NCBI GenBank assembly: GCA_964036295.1
Contig: OZ038463.1
Coordinates: forward strand, 10,655,274 to 10,719,273
DNA: 64,000 nucleotides
Source of the DNA: Plumapathes pennacea
Lineage: Eukaryota; Cnidaria; Anthozoa; Antipatharia; Myriopathidae
Reading direction: 5' to 3'
Shown: positions 35,848 to 47,591 of the stretch, piece by piece
How the letters are laid out: every line of letters starts with the position of its first letter
Numbering within the stretch: the stretch's first letter is position 1
Position numbers and translations under genes: made by a program
Notes under the pieces: model-generated
What the model was told of the DNA's origin: nothing
Databases searched by the model: none
What the model saw: the letters and a program-made list of their open reading frames with translations, nothing else

Positions 35848-38560
35848 TTAACCTTCTTGCTGTTGATCTATCTTCATCAGCAGTTTTTCCATTTCCAAGT
35901 TAAATGCATCAGGTCTATCAGCATACACGTGATGGCCTGCATCACGGATTGTGTGTGCCGCAACATATGAACCTTCTCTAAGATACTTCACAGAATTCTG
36001 CCATGTGGAGTCAATCCAGGAATGTGAACCAAATATCATGGTGATGGGTACACTTGCATCCATGCTGCCTATTCGATCTGTCATCGGAAGCTTTGCCCAT
36101 CCAAACAGAGCTGTCATGCACTTGAATGCTGTTTCACCACTGTGAATATATCATGAACAATATAATATATTACATCAACATTTTATAATATCACATACAA
36201 TACCTATCCTTAGGTGGGCACAATTTGCACAGTAAAAAAGCTGGGTTTTGTGATAAAACCTCTTTTGTAAGGCTGATAAAAATAAATCTGAAGTCTGTAG
36301 TCATACAATGTGTTACCGAGTAGAAGTATAGGGCCAATTCACATTATTATGGTTTTTTCAATAGGCTTAAACTGCAAACATTAGTGATTAAGCTCAACAT
36401 AATTCTCCCAACCTGTCCACAAATTATAGTGTTGTTTTCCAAGTTTGTGTTTTGAGAGCCTCTGTGATTGGCAGTGCACTTACATCAATTTGCTTTTGCT
36501 TTTGAGTCATCCAAAAACTGCTCTGAATATCTTTATCTACTTGGTGTTAGCCATAATATTACTCTTATTTCTAACGAGCATACCTTGGTGTCTGAGCATT
36601 ACAGTGGTAAATATATTCCAGTATGGTGTCATCAGAAAGAATGCTGGAATACTTGTTCTTGAAGTCTGGACGGAACCTCTGAACCAGGGATGGACCTTGG
36701 AGAACAGGAAAATGATTTCTGTGATCAAGCAGTGTACTCAGTACTCTGATAATTATTACACTGTACACAGAGATGACATCAGATGATAATAACCTTTCCT
36801 TTTGATGAATACATTTGCTACAAGGAAAATGGCAGTTAATTGATCAGCTCTTCAAGCTGATCATACTATTAATTCTCTCAACAGCACATACACACTTTGC
36901 CTTCAAGACAGGTATACAGATATTGGGAGAATTAGTGCTTTAACCCTTTCACTCCCAAGTTCATGATGCAGAAACTCCTTACCATGCTTGAGGAAAATAC
37001 ACGGGTGATGCAGGGAGAATTTTTATTAAAAATAGTTTAGTCAGCTTTTTTTATCTGAGCAAGCTATACCCACTATGATAAATTAATATATTATCATTAA
37101 TTATTATATAGTGAAAGCCTGACAGAGAAAATAATGAAGTCTGCGTCACTTCTAGGAGCACCGAAACGGTAATAATGAATAACTCTAGGTTATGGTTAGG
37201 GTTCCATCAGTTCTTGAATTAGACATGCTACAAGTTTTCAGCACTCAATAGTATTTTACAATATTGAAAACTCACCATATGGACCTGCAGCTCTCACTGC
37301 AGCAAGTGGATTGAAATGACGAACAATAGACGCCACCGTTTTCATCCAAAATGGAACAGAACCCCAGATTTCCTCATCTGGAGGCTTTTGACCAAATCCC
37401 CAAGAATCAGCCAGCACCAGGTGTTTCACTCTTGAGGGATACTTCAGTGCATATGAACTTGCCAGATAGCCACCAAGACTGTGACCAAGTAAAACAAATC
37501 TCTCAAGCCCCATCTGTTCTCGCCACCTCTCGATAGAGTTCACAAACTCCTCCTCTGCTTTGTCAGGTTCTGAGCTAAACTTTGGCCGAGAGCTGCGCCC
37601 AAATCCCAACAGGTCAAATGCATAAACTGACCGATCCTTTGCCAGGGAGTCAAGATTCAGAGCCCAGAGTCCAACACCCCCTCCAAAGCCATGCACCATG
37701 ACTAGGGGGATTTTTGTTGCATTTGGATTGAACTGCAGAGTCCATATTTTATTTGAGTTGTCAATTGGAACAAATTTACCAGTATAATATGTCTTGACAT
37801 CTGAAAGAAGAAAATCCAACATTTAACAGCCAAGGCAACTATCATGTTGACTACTGAACAGTGGTCGGCATAAGAGGCCAAATATATTGATACTTCTTTC
37901 GTTCTCAGTGGCCGCCATCTGGGATATTTTATATGAGGAAGCCTGGGAAAGAGTGTTACAGACACATACAAGCAAATTGAAGTACGTCACATTATTTTGT
38001 TATTACACTACAGGGCCTGGGAAAATAACTTCCTTGCTACTGAGGGCGGCACTTTAATTTTAGGTAGAAGGGGTGCGTTAATATAAGCTAGGCTACCTAA
38101 TATTGCCGTAAATGCTAAAATGGGTGTCATCTCCTTGGTCCCAAACATATGTATACAGTACATGTGACGTCATTGGTAACAGGAAGTTATCTGCCACAGA
38201 CATCACGACATACAGTATAGAAAATATCACACACACTCTGTCCTAAACATGGTTGTGTTAGGTCAACTTTTACAGAAATCTCAAACATCCGAGGAACGCT
38301 GAACTTCTATTGAACTTCATGTACTTACGTTTTAAAATCCGTGCTTCGACTGCTTCGAGTAGCCGATGAGATGTCGGTCGCCAAGAGAACCAGCTTCTCG
38401 ACGATCTTTCTTTGCTAATCAGAAACAAGAAAAATATTACAAGTATTGGTGAGTCGTTATGTACTGCATCATGGAGTGAACATTTCACTTTGCATTGAAC
38501 TTACAGTTCAACAGGATGTTGGTCTTCGTTTCGCAAGTCATCAAACGAACCAGTAGCCAT
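35848..38560 (-). CDS. ABHD4: ABHD4-like alpha/beta hydrolase, copy B
   Basis: Same family and predicted activity as copy A. Exons 5' to 3': 38560-38505, 38414-38329, 37800-37276, 36695-36584, 36139-35848. Phases agree; 356 residues. The lead-in [20 protein letters not shown] is closer to human ABHD4 (SWLPTWRPTS...VEARIL) than copy A. Catalytic features: [35 protein letters not shown] (Ser about 155), [36 protein letters not shown] and [11 protein letters not shown] (HX4D and catalytic His near 329-334). Oddity: the usual LVDPWGF is LADSWGF. The gene starts about 375 bp from the divergent RABIF start and probably shares its promoter. Confidence 0.94.
36940..37160. mobile_element. piggyBac-type MITE, right end decayed (intron of copy B)
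   Basis: TTAACCCTTTCACTCCCAAG at the left, then the family body (ATCTGAGCAAGCTATA). The right terminus is replaced by AT-rich sequence. Confidence 0.7.
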
Positions 38561-38935
38561 GATAACAAGAACACCTTCCCAGCTTTTCTTGGGCAGCTCG
38601 CCGAGTGTCGAAGATTTTAGGAGACCTGAAGAACGTTTTTGATTGGTCTGTATAAAGCGACGTAAATATCTAAAAATAGACCGAGAGCACCGCAATCCTG
38701 ACTCAGCAGTCAGCAGTCAGCACCCAGGATCCGAAGCTGAGAGACACTTGGGAGATGATACACAACACACTTGGGAGATGATACTTTTAAATAACGTGTT
38801 TTTCTTTGTATGCTGCTTTTTCATGAAAACCGACCGCCTCTCCGCTGGTCTCCCTGTCTCTCCCCTCCCCCCTCCCACTTTTCTCCTCTTTTGCACCGTT
38901 CAGCCTCGGCTCAGTGATCTTGACAAAATCAAATC
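38561..38935. promoter_or_regulatory. Probable bidirectional promoter (ABHD4-like B / RABIF)
   Basis: 375 bp between two divergent start codons, with no room for separate long promoters. No TATA box stands out on either side. A tandem TCAGCAG/CACTTGGGAGATGATAC duplication lies near 38745-38785 and a pyrimidine-rich tract near 38855-38890. The inference rests on spacing only. Confidence 0.4.
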
Positions 38936-40578
38936 ATGGCTGCCTCAGAAGGATGTTGTGCCGCAGTTGGTGTTGATAGGGGAGAACTAATCGAAGAAGG
39001 CAAGAACACCAAGTGGGTTATGTGTAAATTTTGCCAGTCGAAGGTGCTTAGACCACTCTGCGCCGAGTTCTCGAAGACCGAGGTATGTTTCAGTGTTGCT
39101 ATATCTGTTTGTGCTTCCCTATGAAGTCTCGACATTAGAACACGACGCATTTGTGCTTATCTCTGACTCAATACGCCGTTGAGTTCAGTACGTCTCACTA
39201 CTTTTTGTTCTGGCGTTATGATTGCGTCAAAACTTCAGTAAAACAAAGGCTGCTTTTGTTGAGCAGTACCAAAGAAATAGTCGCCAGAGCGAGGGGGTAT
39301 CTGCGATTATCGTATTTCTAGTAAAAAAATTACACTAACTTAGGCAATTTCTACCACGTACTGTCATCGACCGATAAAAGTACACATCGTGGCCAGATAT
39401 TTAAAGCAATATTTTGACGGCCATTCAAGTCACGATATTTTAAAACCCATGTTTTTGGTCGGGTCGTATGAGCAGGCGCACAGGTGTCGATATCTTGCTA
39501 AAATGAAGTTTGATCAAACGATAGATTCTCACTACACTACAGTTAATTTACACTGCCTGAAGATACAGTGAGAAGTGATTCTTCAATCACTGAAGCAAAC
39601 TGAACCACATTGTGGTGTGTGGGGGGACCATTCCCCTATTATGGGCTATCAGGGAGGCTCCACCCAAGGGTTTCAGAAAAGAAAGAGTGTAGAAAATTAA
39701 GCCTTTTGGCATTTCAAAGAATCGGTAAGCATGGCTGGACAAAGAAAAATCATATTAGCAAGGGAGTTCTATAAAAATGTGCTGGGACAAATATTTACTA
39801 GAGTTATACAATATAAAAGGGTCACCATTTTGACCCCAGAGGGGTTTGGAGTTGAAAGTCTGAAAGTTGGTCACTGCCAACCTCAAATTTTAGCCTTTTG
39901 ACCATAAGACAAGAAATGTGTAAGTGGAAATGTCCTTTTTATCTTCATGAAAAGATATTGTTGCCAAAGGTACTAATGCATTACCACTATTAACACAAGA
40001 GTTCTCAGAAGAGCTTATTTCAGGTATATTTTCATCACTAATATTATATGACAATCAAAACATTACTGTGCTATTCCCATTCATGTTTGATCAAATTTTG
40101 CTGAAGCTCCTAAGTGTAAATGAACCTTTGTGTAAATGTACATCTTACATGGCTATGCAGAGAATTTTATCTTTGAGAAGAGATAAAATTCACAGCTTCA
40201 AGCACACATGATATTTTCACAATGTTGATATCTCTCTCTTGTTTGCCTCGCTCACTTGTAAATATCATAATAATCTGATTTCCTCTATACAAAGTGATTG
40301 TACGTGAGCTTTTACTCATTTTTTTTCTGCAGTTCTTCCTGCCATACATGGAAAAGAAAGAAGAGATGTCTGCCGACAAACCTGCAGGGGAGAATCTCAC
40401 AGATTACTGGTTGGTTAGGGACATGTATACATTTGAAAATGTGGGTTTCTCCAAGACTGTGTCATCTATAAAGTATCTTACATGTGCTGACTGTGAGATT
40501 GGACCAATAGGATGGCATGACACAAGGGATCAGACAAGATTCTACATCTCACTGGATAGGGTGCAACATCAGTCATGA
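38936..40578 (+). CDS. RABIF: RABIF / MSS4, Rab-interacting factor
   Basis: Zinc-binding factor that binds nucleotide-free exocytic Rabs (Rab8, Rab10, Rab3) and acts as a holdase/weak exchange factor in the cytosol. Two coding exons, 38936-39082 and 40333-40578, joined in phase 0 (GAG|GTATGT donor, TTTCTGCAG acceptor), encode 130 residues (human 123). The zinc site is C30xxC33 (MCKFCQSKVL) with C100xxC103 (CADCEIGPIGWH). The Rab-binding strand region WLVRDMYTFENVGFSKTV and the C-terminal FYISLDRVQH are nearly those of vertebrate MSS4. Only the first 20-odd residues are lineage-specific. A poly(A) signal follows 21 bp after the stop. Confidence 0.96.
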
Positions 40579-40599
40579 TATTTTTTATAAAAATATGTT

Positions 40600-40605
40600 A
40601 ATAAA
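40600..40605 (+). terminator. Poly(A) signal of RABIF
   Basis: AATAAA 21 bp after the RABIF stop codon; a very short 3' UTR is implied if this site is used. Confidence 0.6.
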
Positions 40606-43094
40606 AATATATGATTTGTATTTTTAGTCAATTGATAGCTCACAAGGTATCTTTTCAAAAACTGAAACTCCGGTCAAAGTGTGTACTTTAGAAATGTATC
40701 TGATAGTATTGATTATCATAAATATTGGCAATGCCCAATTCACTACAAACTACATTGTGGATTCCCCCAACTACATGAGTGGTTATTGAGAAGTGAAAGT
40801 TCAATCAGATTTCATTTCTCCAAACTGTGTGATGTACGTATACCTCTGGTGAGAAACTGAAAGACCTACAATGTTACCAACCAGCATAACGTCTACAACT
40901 TCAAATGAGAGAAAGTTGGACATTATCAGTTCAGCTTTCATGTGAGAAATCCATTAAAAGTTTTGTATGTATCTAAGGTGATTACAGAGTCAGCCCAGGA
41001 GAAAATATTGCATGTTCAGTATAGGTTATAGGATTTGACACAACACTGCACTGTTCCAGTACACTTTGTATCCCTTGTGTTGATCTGACTCAATTCCAAA
41101 CTCGACTGATTATATTAGAAAACTCCTAACTCTACCATCAAAAGCCAAACCTTCAGGAAACCAGTAAAATAGTAAACCCATGACCACAAGAAAATTGGGC
41201 TAACACAGTATTTTCCACCAAAAGTATTCACAACATCTTTGTTGCTCATTTGGGACAAAAACAAAAAACACTACCAATTTGGACAATTCAATTTTTGCTG
41301 TTACTGAGGTGGTAAAGGGTATTTTCATGAGAGGTGAATCAACCATTTGATTTTTTGTGAAATGTGAAATGAGCAATTTATTCCTTGTGAAACATGATTT
41401 TTGAGAATTATTATCCTTGAAATGAGACTTGGTTATTGATTTTACATAAATAGTACATTTCAGTTACGTCATTTGCAATCTCCATCACCACAAACCTGAT
41501 TTGGACATTTGCATTTGCTCAAAAGTACCCTGGTGTTTCAGTGAATCTAGATTTCAAACATTTTCTGGTAGCATGCCCCTGGATATCTGCAAAGGTTTGG
41601 ACGTAAAAATGATAAGCTGTAAGAAAATCACAGAATTGAAACTCTCTAATTTTTTGTGAAACATGAAATGCCTTTTTTATTTGCTGTGAACTGTGAGCGG
41701 ATGTTTTTTTCTTCATGAAACGTGATTGATATCCCCCCTTTACCATCCTTGTTACTGTGTAAACCATAGCCATAATTTTTTTGTGCCCACACTGCTCATA
41801 CAAGCTCACCTTTGCCATTCACATCCAAGCCCCACAAACCAGAAAATCCCGGATCTGCCACTCACCCAGCACTTGTTTCATAAAACCTCTCTAAAACCCG
41901 ACAGATCCCCGGCCAAAAGCCCCTGACAACAAATCCCGGGCAGGTAGTAAAATGGAAGCTGCTTGTGGGGGGTCAGCTGTCAGGAGGCTCTGACAAATGG
42001 GCTATTAACACTAACCTTTCACTCCCAAGAGTGATCAACTTCAATTTTCTCCTTGTTTCTCACCAGAAATATATCATACAGTATGGAGAACGTGGCTTTT
42101 CATACCTTGCTCACATGAAAGTTGATCAAACTATTGATTCTCACTGCACTACTCACAGTTTCTTCTTAAAAAGTTAGGAGAATCTGTATTTTGAGCTTGG
42201 GAGTGAAAGGGTTAAAAATGTAAGCAGTATCTGTGATGATTCCAGGTTTTACTGCCCACCAGTACAGACCTAAACTAGCTCTCGAAGGGATTAGCATTCC
42301 AGTATTATTTATACCCCACACAGTAAAAATAACCAAGAGTGCTGTGGAGTCACACCTGTGCAAAAACATGTTGATGAATCCTTTATTCCATTGATTAGAA
42401 AAAGTCTTTCAAAATTAATCAACATATAGGAATAAGGATGAAATGGGTCCTACAAAATATTACTCTAGTGAAAATATCTCATTATTTCAATAGGGCATAA
42501 TCTGTAATTTCACAGCCTTAACAAGATGAGACATCCGATTAGTGCACCATTTTCTTCACACTTTGCATTGAAAGGAGAAGTTTGCTTCTGATTGCTCTTG
42601 GGAGTCTTTTCACAAGATCTAATATATAATCAGATATTTCACCATGTTAACAAGGTAAATAATCTAATTCGTATTACTCGGTGTGCTTCAAAAATCAACA
42701 TAATGTATTGATCATTACCTAGTTTAGCCACATGAAATGTAAAGAATACTGAAAATTCAAGTTGCATTGCACTGGCAGCAAGAAAGTGGAAATTGTATAA
42801 ACCTATTTACATGGAAAAGTTTACAAAAATCTTCCAGCATACAGCTGACTTTCTAATAAATGGACACCCTCAGGACCTGGTCTAAGTGTCCAGCTTATAG
42901 AGGTGTCTGTCTTATACTGGTGTCCATCTTGAGACAGTTGACTGTATTAATAATTTAATAATTAAATAATTATATAAACACATTTGAAAATAAATATAAC
43001 ATTGGTTAATTTGGGCATAACTATCATAAAAAAAAAACTCAACTGCATTTCTTTTTCTCATGAGAATCCCCACCCCCTGAAGATCTATGAATAA
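40606..43094. other. Intergenic between convergent RABIF and PDZ genes
   Basis: AT-rich. It contains a piggyBac-type MITE (42011-42215) and a diffuse repeat of GTGAAAtgTGAAATG motifs at about 41330-41740. No supported exon. Confidence 0.5.
42011..42215. mobile_element. piggyBac-type MITE
   Basis: CTAACCTTTCACTCCCAAGA at the left, CTTGGGAGTGAAAGGGTTAA at the right. It is in reverse orientation to the 13965 copy. Confidence 0.88.
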
Positions 43095-43100
43095 TTTATT
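43095..43100 (-). terminator. Poly(A) signal of the PDZ gene
   Basis: AATAAA on the minus strand, about 107 bp beyond the stop codon at 43207-43209. Confidence 0.5.
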
Positions 43101-43206
43101 ATTGATTTCATTAAAAAGTGGGAGACATTGGATGGTCTTCCTCTGGTGCAAACTTGGGGTTTGGCTGGAGATAGCTGCACTGTCAATTGCCAATCCACAG
43201 AAAAAT

Positions 43207-46200
43207 TCACAATTTGGGGATACAGTGTGTCACAAAGCTCAGAGTTGCAAGTTGAATGGTAACACTCTCTTGCGCTGAACGTATCAAGTTGACCACATAT
43301 GGGTGATCCTTTTTCACAACTGTTTCACCATTAACTCCAACAATTATGTCATCCACTTGAACACCAGCTTCCTGTAAAGGAATAACACTGTATTAATACT
43401 TGTAAACGGAACAAATCAACCTCATCATTTTGAGGTACAGCGTTGTCGGTGGCTTCTGTATGACAGAATTAACTGACCTTTGCTGGTCCATCTGCATCAA
43501 CTCTCTCAACAATGACTGGTGCTGAACTAATCACATTGAATCCAAATTCACCATTTCTTCTTTTCACAGTTACTGTTCTCACAATAGCCCTCTTAGTGCC
43601 AGTAACGACACTCGCAGAACCCTGAATGTAGCAGAACAGAATATCAGAAGCTGGAATACAAAACAATGTGCAGTATAATATGAACCCAGCCTTAGTTCCT
43701 GCTGTTCCTATGGATTATATCTGTCAAAAATACCCACTCTTCTTGCTTAAACTGACCTGCCAACACTCACATCAATCTCCTGCCTCGCCTCCCATTAACT
43801 AACATCACTTTCCTACTTTAGAGCCAGTTAGAACTTTACTCTTTAGATGGTGGTTCAGGGTTTGTAGTGCCCTTTTCAAAAAAAAAAATTCAAGGACTTT
43901 TCAAGGCCTTCTCAAGGCCCATTTTCATTTTTTCAAGGACTTGAAATAATTATCTGTCAGGCCCTAGTATTAAAATGGTTAGCATCCTTTCAAGATTTGA
44001 AGAGTTTCTTGTGAGCTCCTCAACTGACCACATCTAAACAGTTTTCTCCTATGCTGCTGCTATGAAGGTGTTTGACTCTTGCCCAGAGTCAAACTGCCAG
44101 TTGATTCATTTCTGGGTTGATTCAAGCTATCTTGATCAACTGATTTATTTTTGAAATTCATAAATTTTTCAAGGACTGTTCAAGAAAATCACTCAAACCC
44201 AAGGGTATTCAAGATTGCACAAACCAATCTGAATCTTCTGTTGGGAACATGTTGAGGGTGGTTACAACATTTGACTTTTACTTCACTCATCTGTTTCACA
44301 CCTGAGTTCTTTTCACATTGTTTTTTGCATCATGGTCAATCTTGACTATGCTCTGTGGGTTTAAAAATATAGATACTATATTATGTGCATCAAATAGTTA
44401 TAAATATATCTTTGCCAACATTACTTAGCAATTTTCTATCAGAATTCATCAATCTGTTTGTTTGAATCCGACTGGAAGCAGTATTTTTTTTCTTCTGTCC
44501 TCCTTGCATTTGTATTTTAGGTTGAAAAGAAGCAGATAACACATGCATTTGATCAGTGGTGAGTGAAATCCTACACCCAGGCCTTCCTACACCTAGCCAT
44601 TATCACTACAGAAAATAAAAATCACAACTATTTTATATCAATAAGTTTTTGCAGAGTTTCTTTTCTTTCCAAAGATAAACTGGCCTAGCATTTACCTACT
44701 TACTACACATCACTAATCCTTTGAATGCTACCTGGAATTTATTATACATTTATTATACATTTGACAGGGGTACAAAATGTTTGAACAATTGTTGTTCCAA
44801 AATAAATATATTGATGATACATTTTTAACAAATCTTTGGTTTAGAATAACCACATAATAATAAATTGATAATACAGTAAATAAGAATGTCAATTAATAAG
44901 AATAAATTCTACCTCATCGGTCACATGTGAATACTTGCTTGTGGTATCATGATCAAGCTTCACCATAGTTGGTTTCTGCAAAATAAAAGGAAGAGTGTCA
45001 AAATGGAGACAAGGTTACTTACATCCTCTGTTTTTAGGAAATGTTTTTAGGATATTTTAGGATATATAGAATACAAACACTGTAAATCCTCAAATATGCA
45101 CCCTGGCCACTTAGTTCAAATTTAGGATGGGGGGGGAAGCTTATTCAATGTGGGCGTTTATTTGAAATGGGGAGGGGGGTGCTTTGTGTGAGAATATCAC
45201 AATCAATTTTTCCTTTTGCTCTTGATTGGCCAAAACTGCTGCTACACATGTTTGAACCAATTACCAGAAAGTGTGCAATCACATGATTACTTTTGACAGT
45301 TCAAAAATGGCTCTACACTGTAAACTGGGTCTTTCTTAGGATGAAGGATACTGTATCTAAAAGAGTTAGAGAACTGAGCACCTACATCACCGGTTAGAAG
45401 AGTATCTTCCAGTTCAGTCTTTGAAGTTCCAGCTGCCTTGGATTTCAGGTGCTTCCTTGCTGAAGAACAAAATTAGAGAGAAGAGGTTAGAATGGGATGA
45501 CAAACAATAATTAAAGTATAATGGAAAGGTCAATGTGTGGTGGATGCCATGAAAAACTTTGAGCTGGCATTTTGAGTGCTAGCCCAGGGAAAGTTCCTCA
45601 AATAAGGAGCATGGCATTGATGGTGCACTCTGCACAGCAAAGTGCCAGAATACAAAAATATCACACATAGAAAAGATATTTAGACAGACCATCACTTTTT
45701 GTCAGTTTATGATTGATTCGCAGCAAGTGAAACAGCAATTTGTAATCTTTATGTGACAATAATAATCTTGTTGTATTTGGAGAAAAAAATCTTGATTCAA
45801 TCAACTGCCCAACATTAGAACACAATGCCATGGAATGAAAATAAAAGTTTTTCCTTTTTTTTCTTTTGAAAGTAGACAAAGGATGCCATTTTGGATGTCA
45901 TTAACCCCAAGCACAGCCCTTTTTGGCCAAAACCCCCAAAATAATTTTGTATTGTCCTCTATTGTAGGAAATGCAACAGGTTATCCACTGAAAGTGAAAG
46001 GTCTTCAAACTATATCAATGCAACAAATACCAAAGGGGGGGGGGGGGGGGGGGGGGGGGTGGAGGTGGGTTCCATCCACTGGGTACGACTGAGCTCAAAA
46101 TGCAGATTCTCTCAACATTTTAAGAAGAACATGTATTCATGAGTGATGTAGTGAGAATTGATAGTTTATTAATGAACTTTGATCTGAGCAGAATAAATCC

Positions 46201-47591
46201 TCATCTAAATGATCCAGTAGTGCTACTCCTCTTGCTGCATATTTTGATGCCATGGGGGTCAGACAAACTGAAATGCTCGGCAAGTTCTTTGGTTTTTATG
46301 TACCCAGTCATGAAAGCTAGACACTGTCAGGATTCCCCATCCACAACATCGAATGCTCTTTATACAGAGGAGTTGGACACCAAGGTTTATGTCTGTACTC
46401 CAAGCTGTGTTGAAGTTTTCTGTGACTAAGTTTTGTTTCCTGGTACAGGTTTGATGTAACAGTGCTCAGTCGATGGAGGTGTCCTTTTTCCAACGAGCAT
46501 TCTGTTGTGAATTTTTGGCAGTAAAGAACCGTGGGGACACTGAAGATGCATCTAAATCTCTGGCAGTGACCAGACCTCAAATGCTAGGTTTAATAACCTG
46601 AACCAAGACAAGAACCACTCTGTGGAAGGGCTGCTGTGTATGCCATTATAACTATTATTCTATTATCATTATTATTATTATCATTATTATCATTATCATT
46701 ATTATTACTATTATTATTAAATTATTATTATTATTAAATGATTATTATTATAGTTTTCGCACTTTTAGCAGAAAATGACCCACCTGGTCTTTGAATTATT
46801 AGTGTGCTTAAGTTGAAGCCGAAAGCAAGAAGTGTATGGAGATGAAATCGGTTTTTAGTGTTGTTTCATTTGTGAAAACACTGTGGAATTTCAGTCAATA
46901 TAAACATACACATAATATTACTTCTTCTCCTCCATACTCTGCAATGAATAAAATGTGTACCATTGCAAATCCTTCAATATTTCTTTGAATCTCGATTTTG
47001 CTATATTTCAGAATCCATCGTTTTGTCCTCCCACCGCAACTATACGACATACTATCCCTATGGGGGTGGTGGTGGGGGTGGATTGGTAAGCTGATTTTGC
47101 CGGAAATTTGAATTGAATGCCTTTCTTCAGGACTTTTACGTCAGTTGGACACACCGCGGTAGCCAATTTAATACATGTACGTCAGCTACATTACCTCGGG
47201 GCCCATTGAACTGGTGACATTTTACCCGGTTTTCTTCTTGCTCGGGTTTTTCTGATCGTTTTTCTTTGCGCCACTTTCTGCGCCATTCCCGCCTCATTCT
47301 TAGTCGTATTTCTTTTTGCTCTGGCGTCTCTCTGGCCAACCTGTTAATACGATTTTGTTTTATGGCTGCCAATCTTTGAATAGTTATTAGCTCCGGTGTC
47401 TCCACATTGCGTTGTTCCCTACGCCACTCCCGCCTCTTTCTTAGTCGTATTTCTTTTTGCTCTGGCGTCTCTCGGGCCAACCTGTCAATGCGATTCTGTC
47501 TTCTGTTTGCCAATCTCTTCAGTCGTCGCTCCTCCTTAGACGGGAGCGAAACGAGTGCTCTAGGGTTTCCCACATTTGTCATCGCCGCCAT
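43207..47591 (-). CDS. PDZ protein with N-terminal STPR-like arginine-rich repeats
   Basis: Six exons, 5' to 3': 47591-47195, 45459-45386, 44975-44913, 44352-44302, 43621-43478, 43371-43207; phases agree and give about 297 residues. Exon 1 (about 132 residues) has two copies of a highly basic unit, NRIDRLARETPEQKEIRLR and NRINRLARETPEQKEIRLR, resembling STPR (score-and-three-amino-acid-peptide) DNA-binding repeats, so a nuclear or nucleic-acid role is possible. Two short exons carry related motifs, MVKLDHDTTSKYS and IVKIDHDAKNNV. The last two exons form one PDZ domain (about residues 206-285): TVTVKRRNGEFGFNV (carboxylate-binding GFGF-type loop is EFGF), VIVERVDADGPAKEAGVQVD, DIIVGVNGETV, VVNLIRSAQESVTIQL. 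The PDZ looks nearest to RhoGEF/RhoGAP-type PDZs, but no other domain of those families is present. No specific orthologue recognised. Less certain: that exon 1 belongs to this transcript (1.7-kb intron). Confidence 0.7.
46038..46060. repeat. Poly-G tract
   Basis: About 22 consecutive G in the first intron of the PDZ gene. A similar run of about 16 G lies near 15863-15878 in VIRMA. Both are likely length-polymorphic and assembly-sensitive. Confidence 0.9.
46090..46200. mobile_element. Fragment of piggyBac-type MITE
   Basis: GAGCTCAAAATGCAGATTCT through TTTGATCTGAGCA matches the family body; both termini are missing. Confidence 0.6.
46655..46755. repeat. (ATT)n-rich microsatellite
   Basis: Interrupted ATT/ATC trinucleotide run of about 100 bp in the first intron of the PDZ gene. 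Confidence 0.9.
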
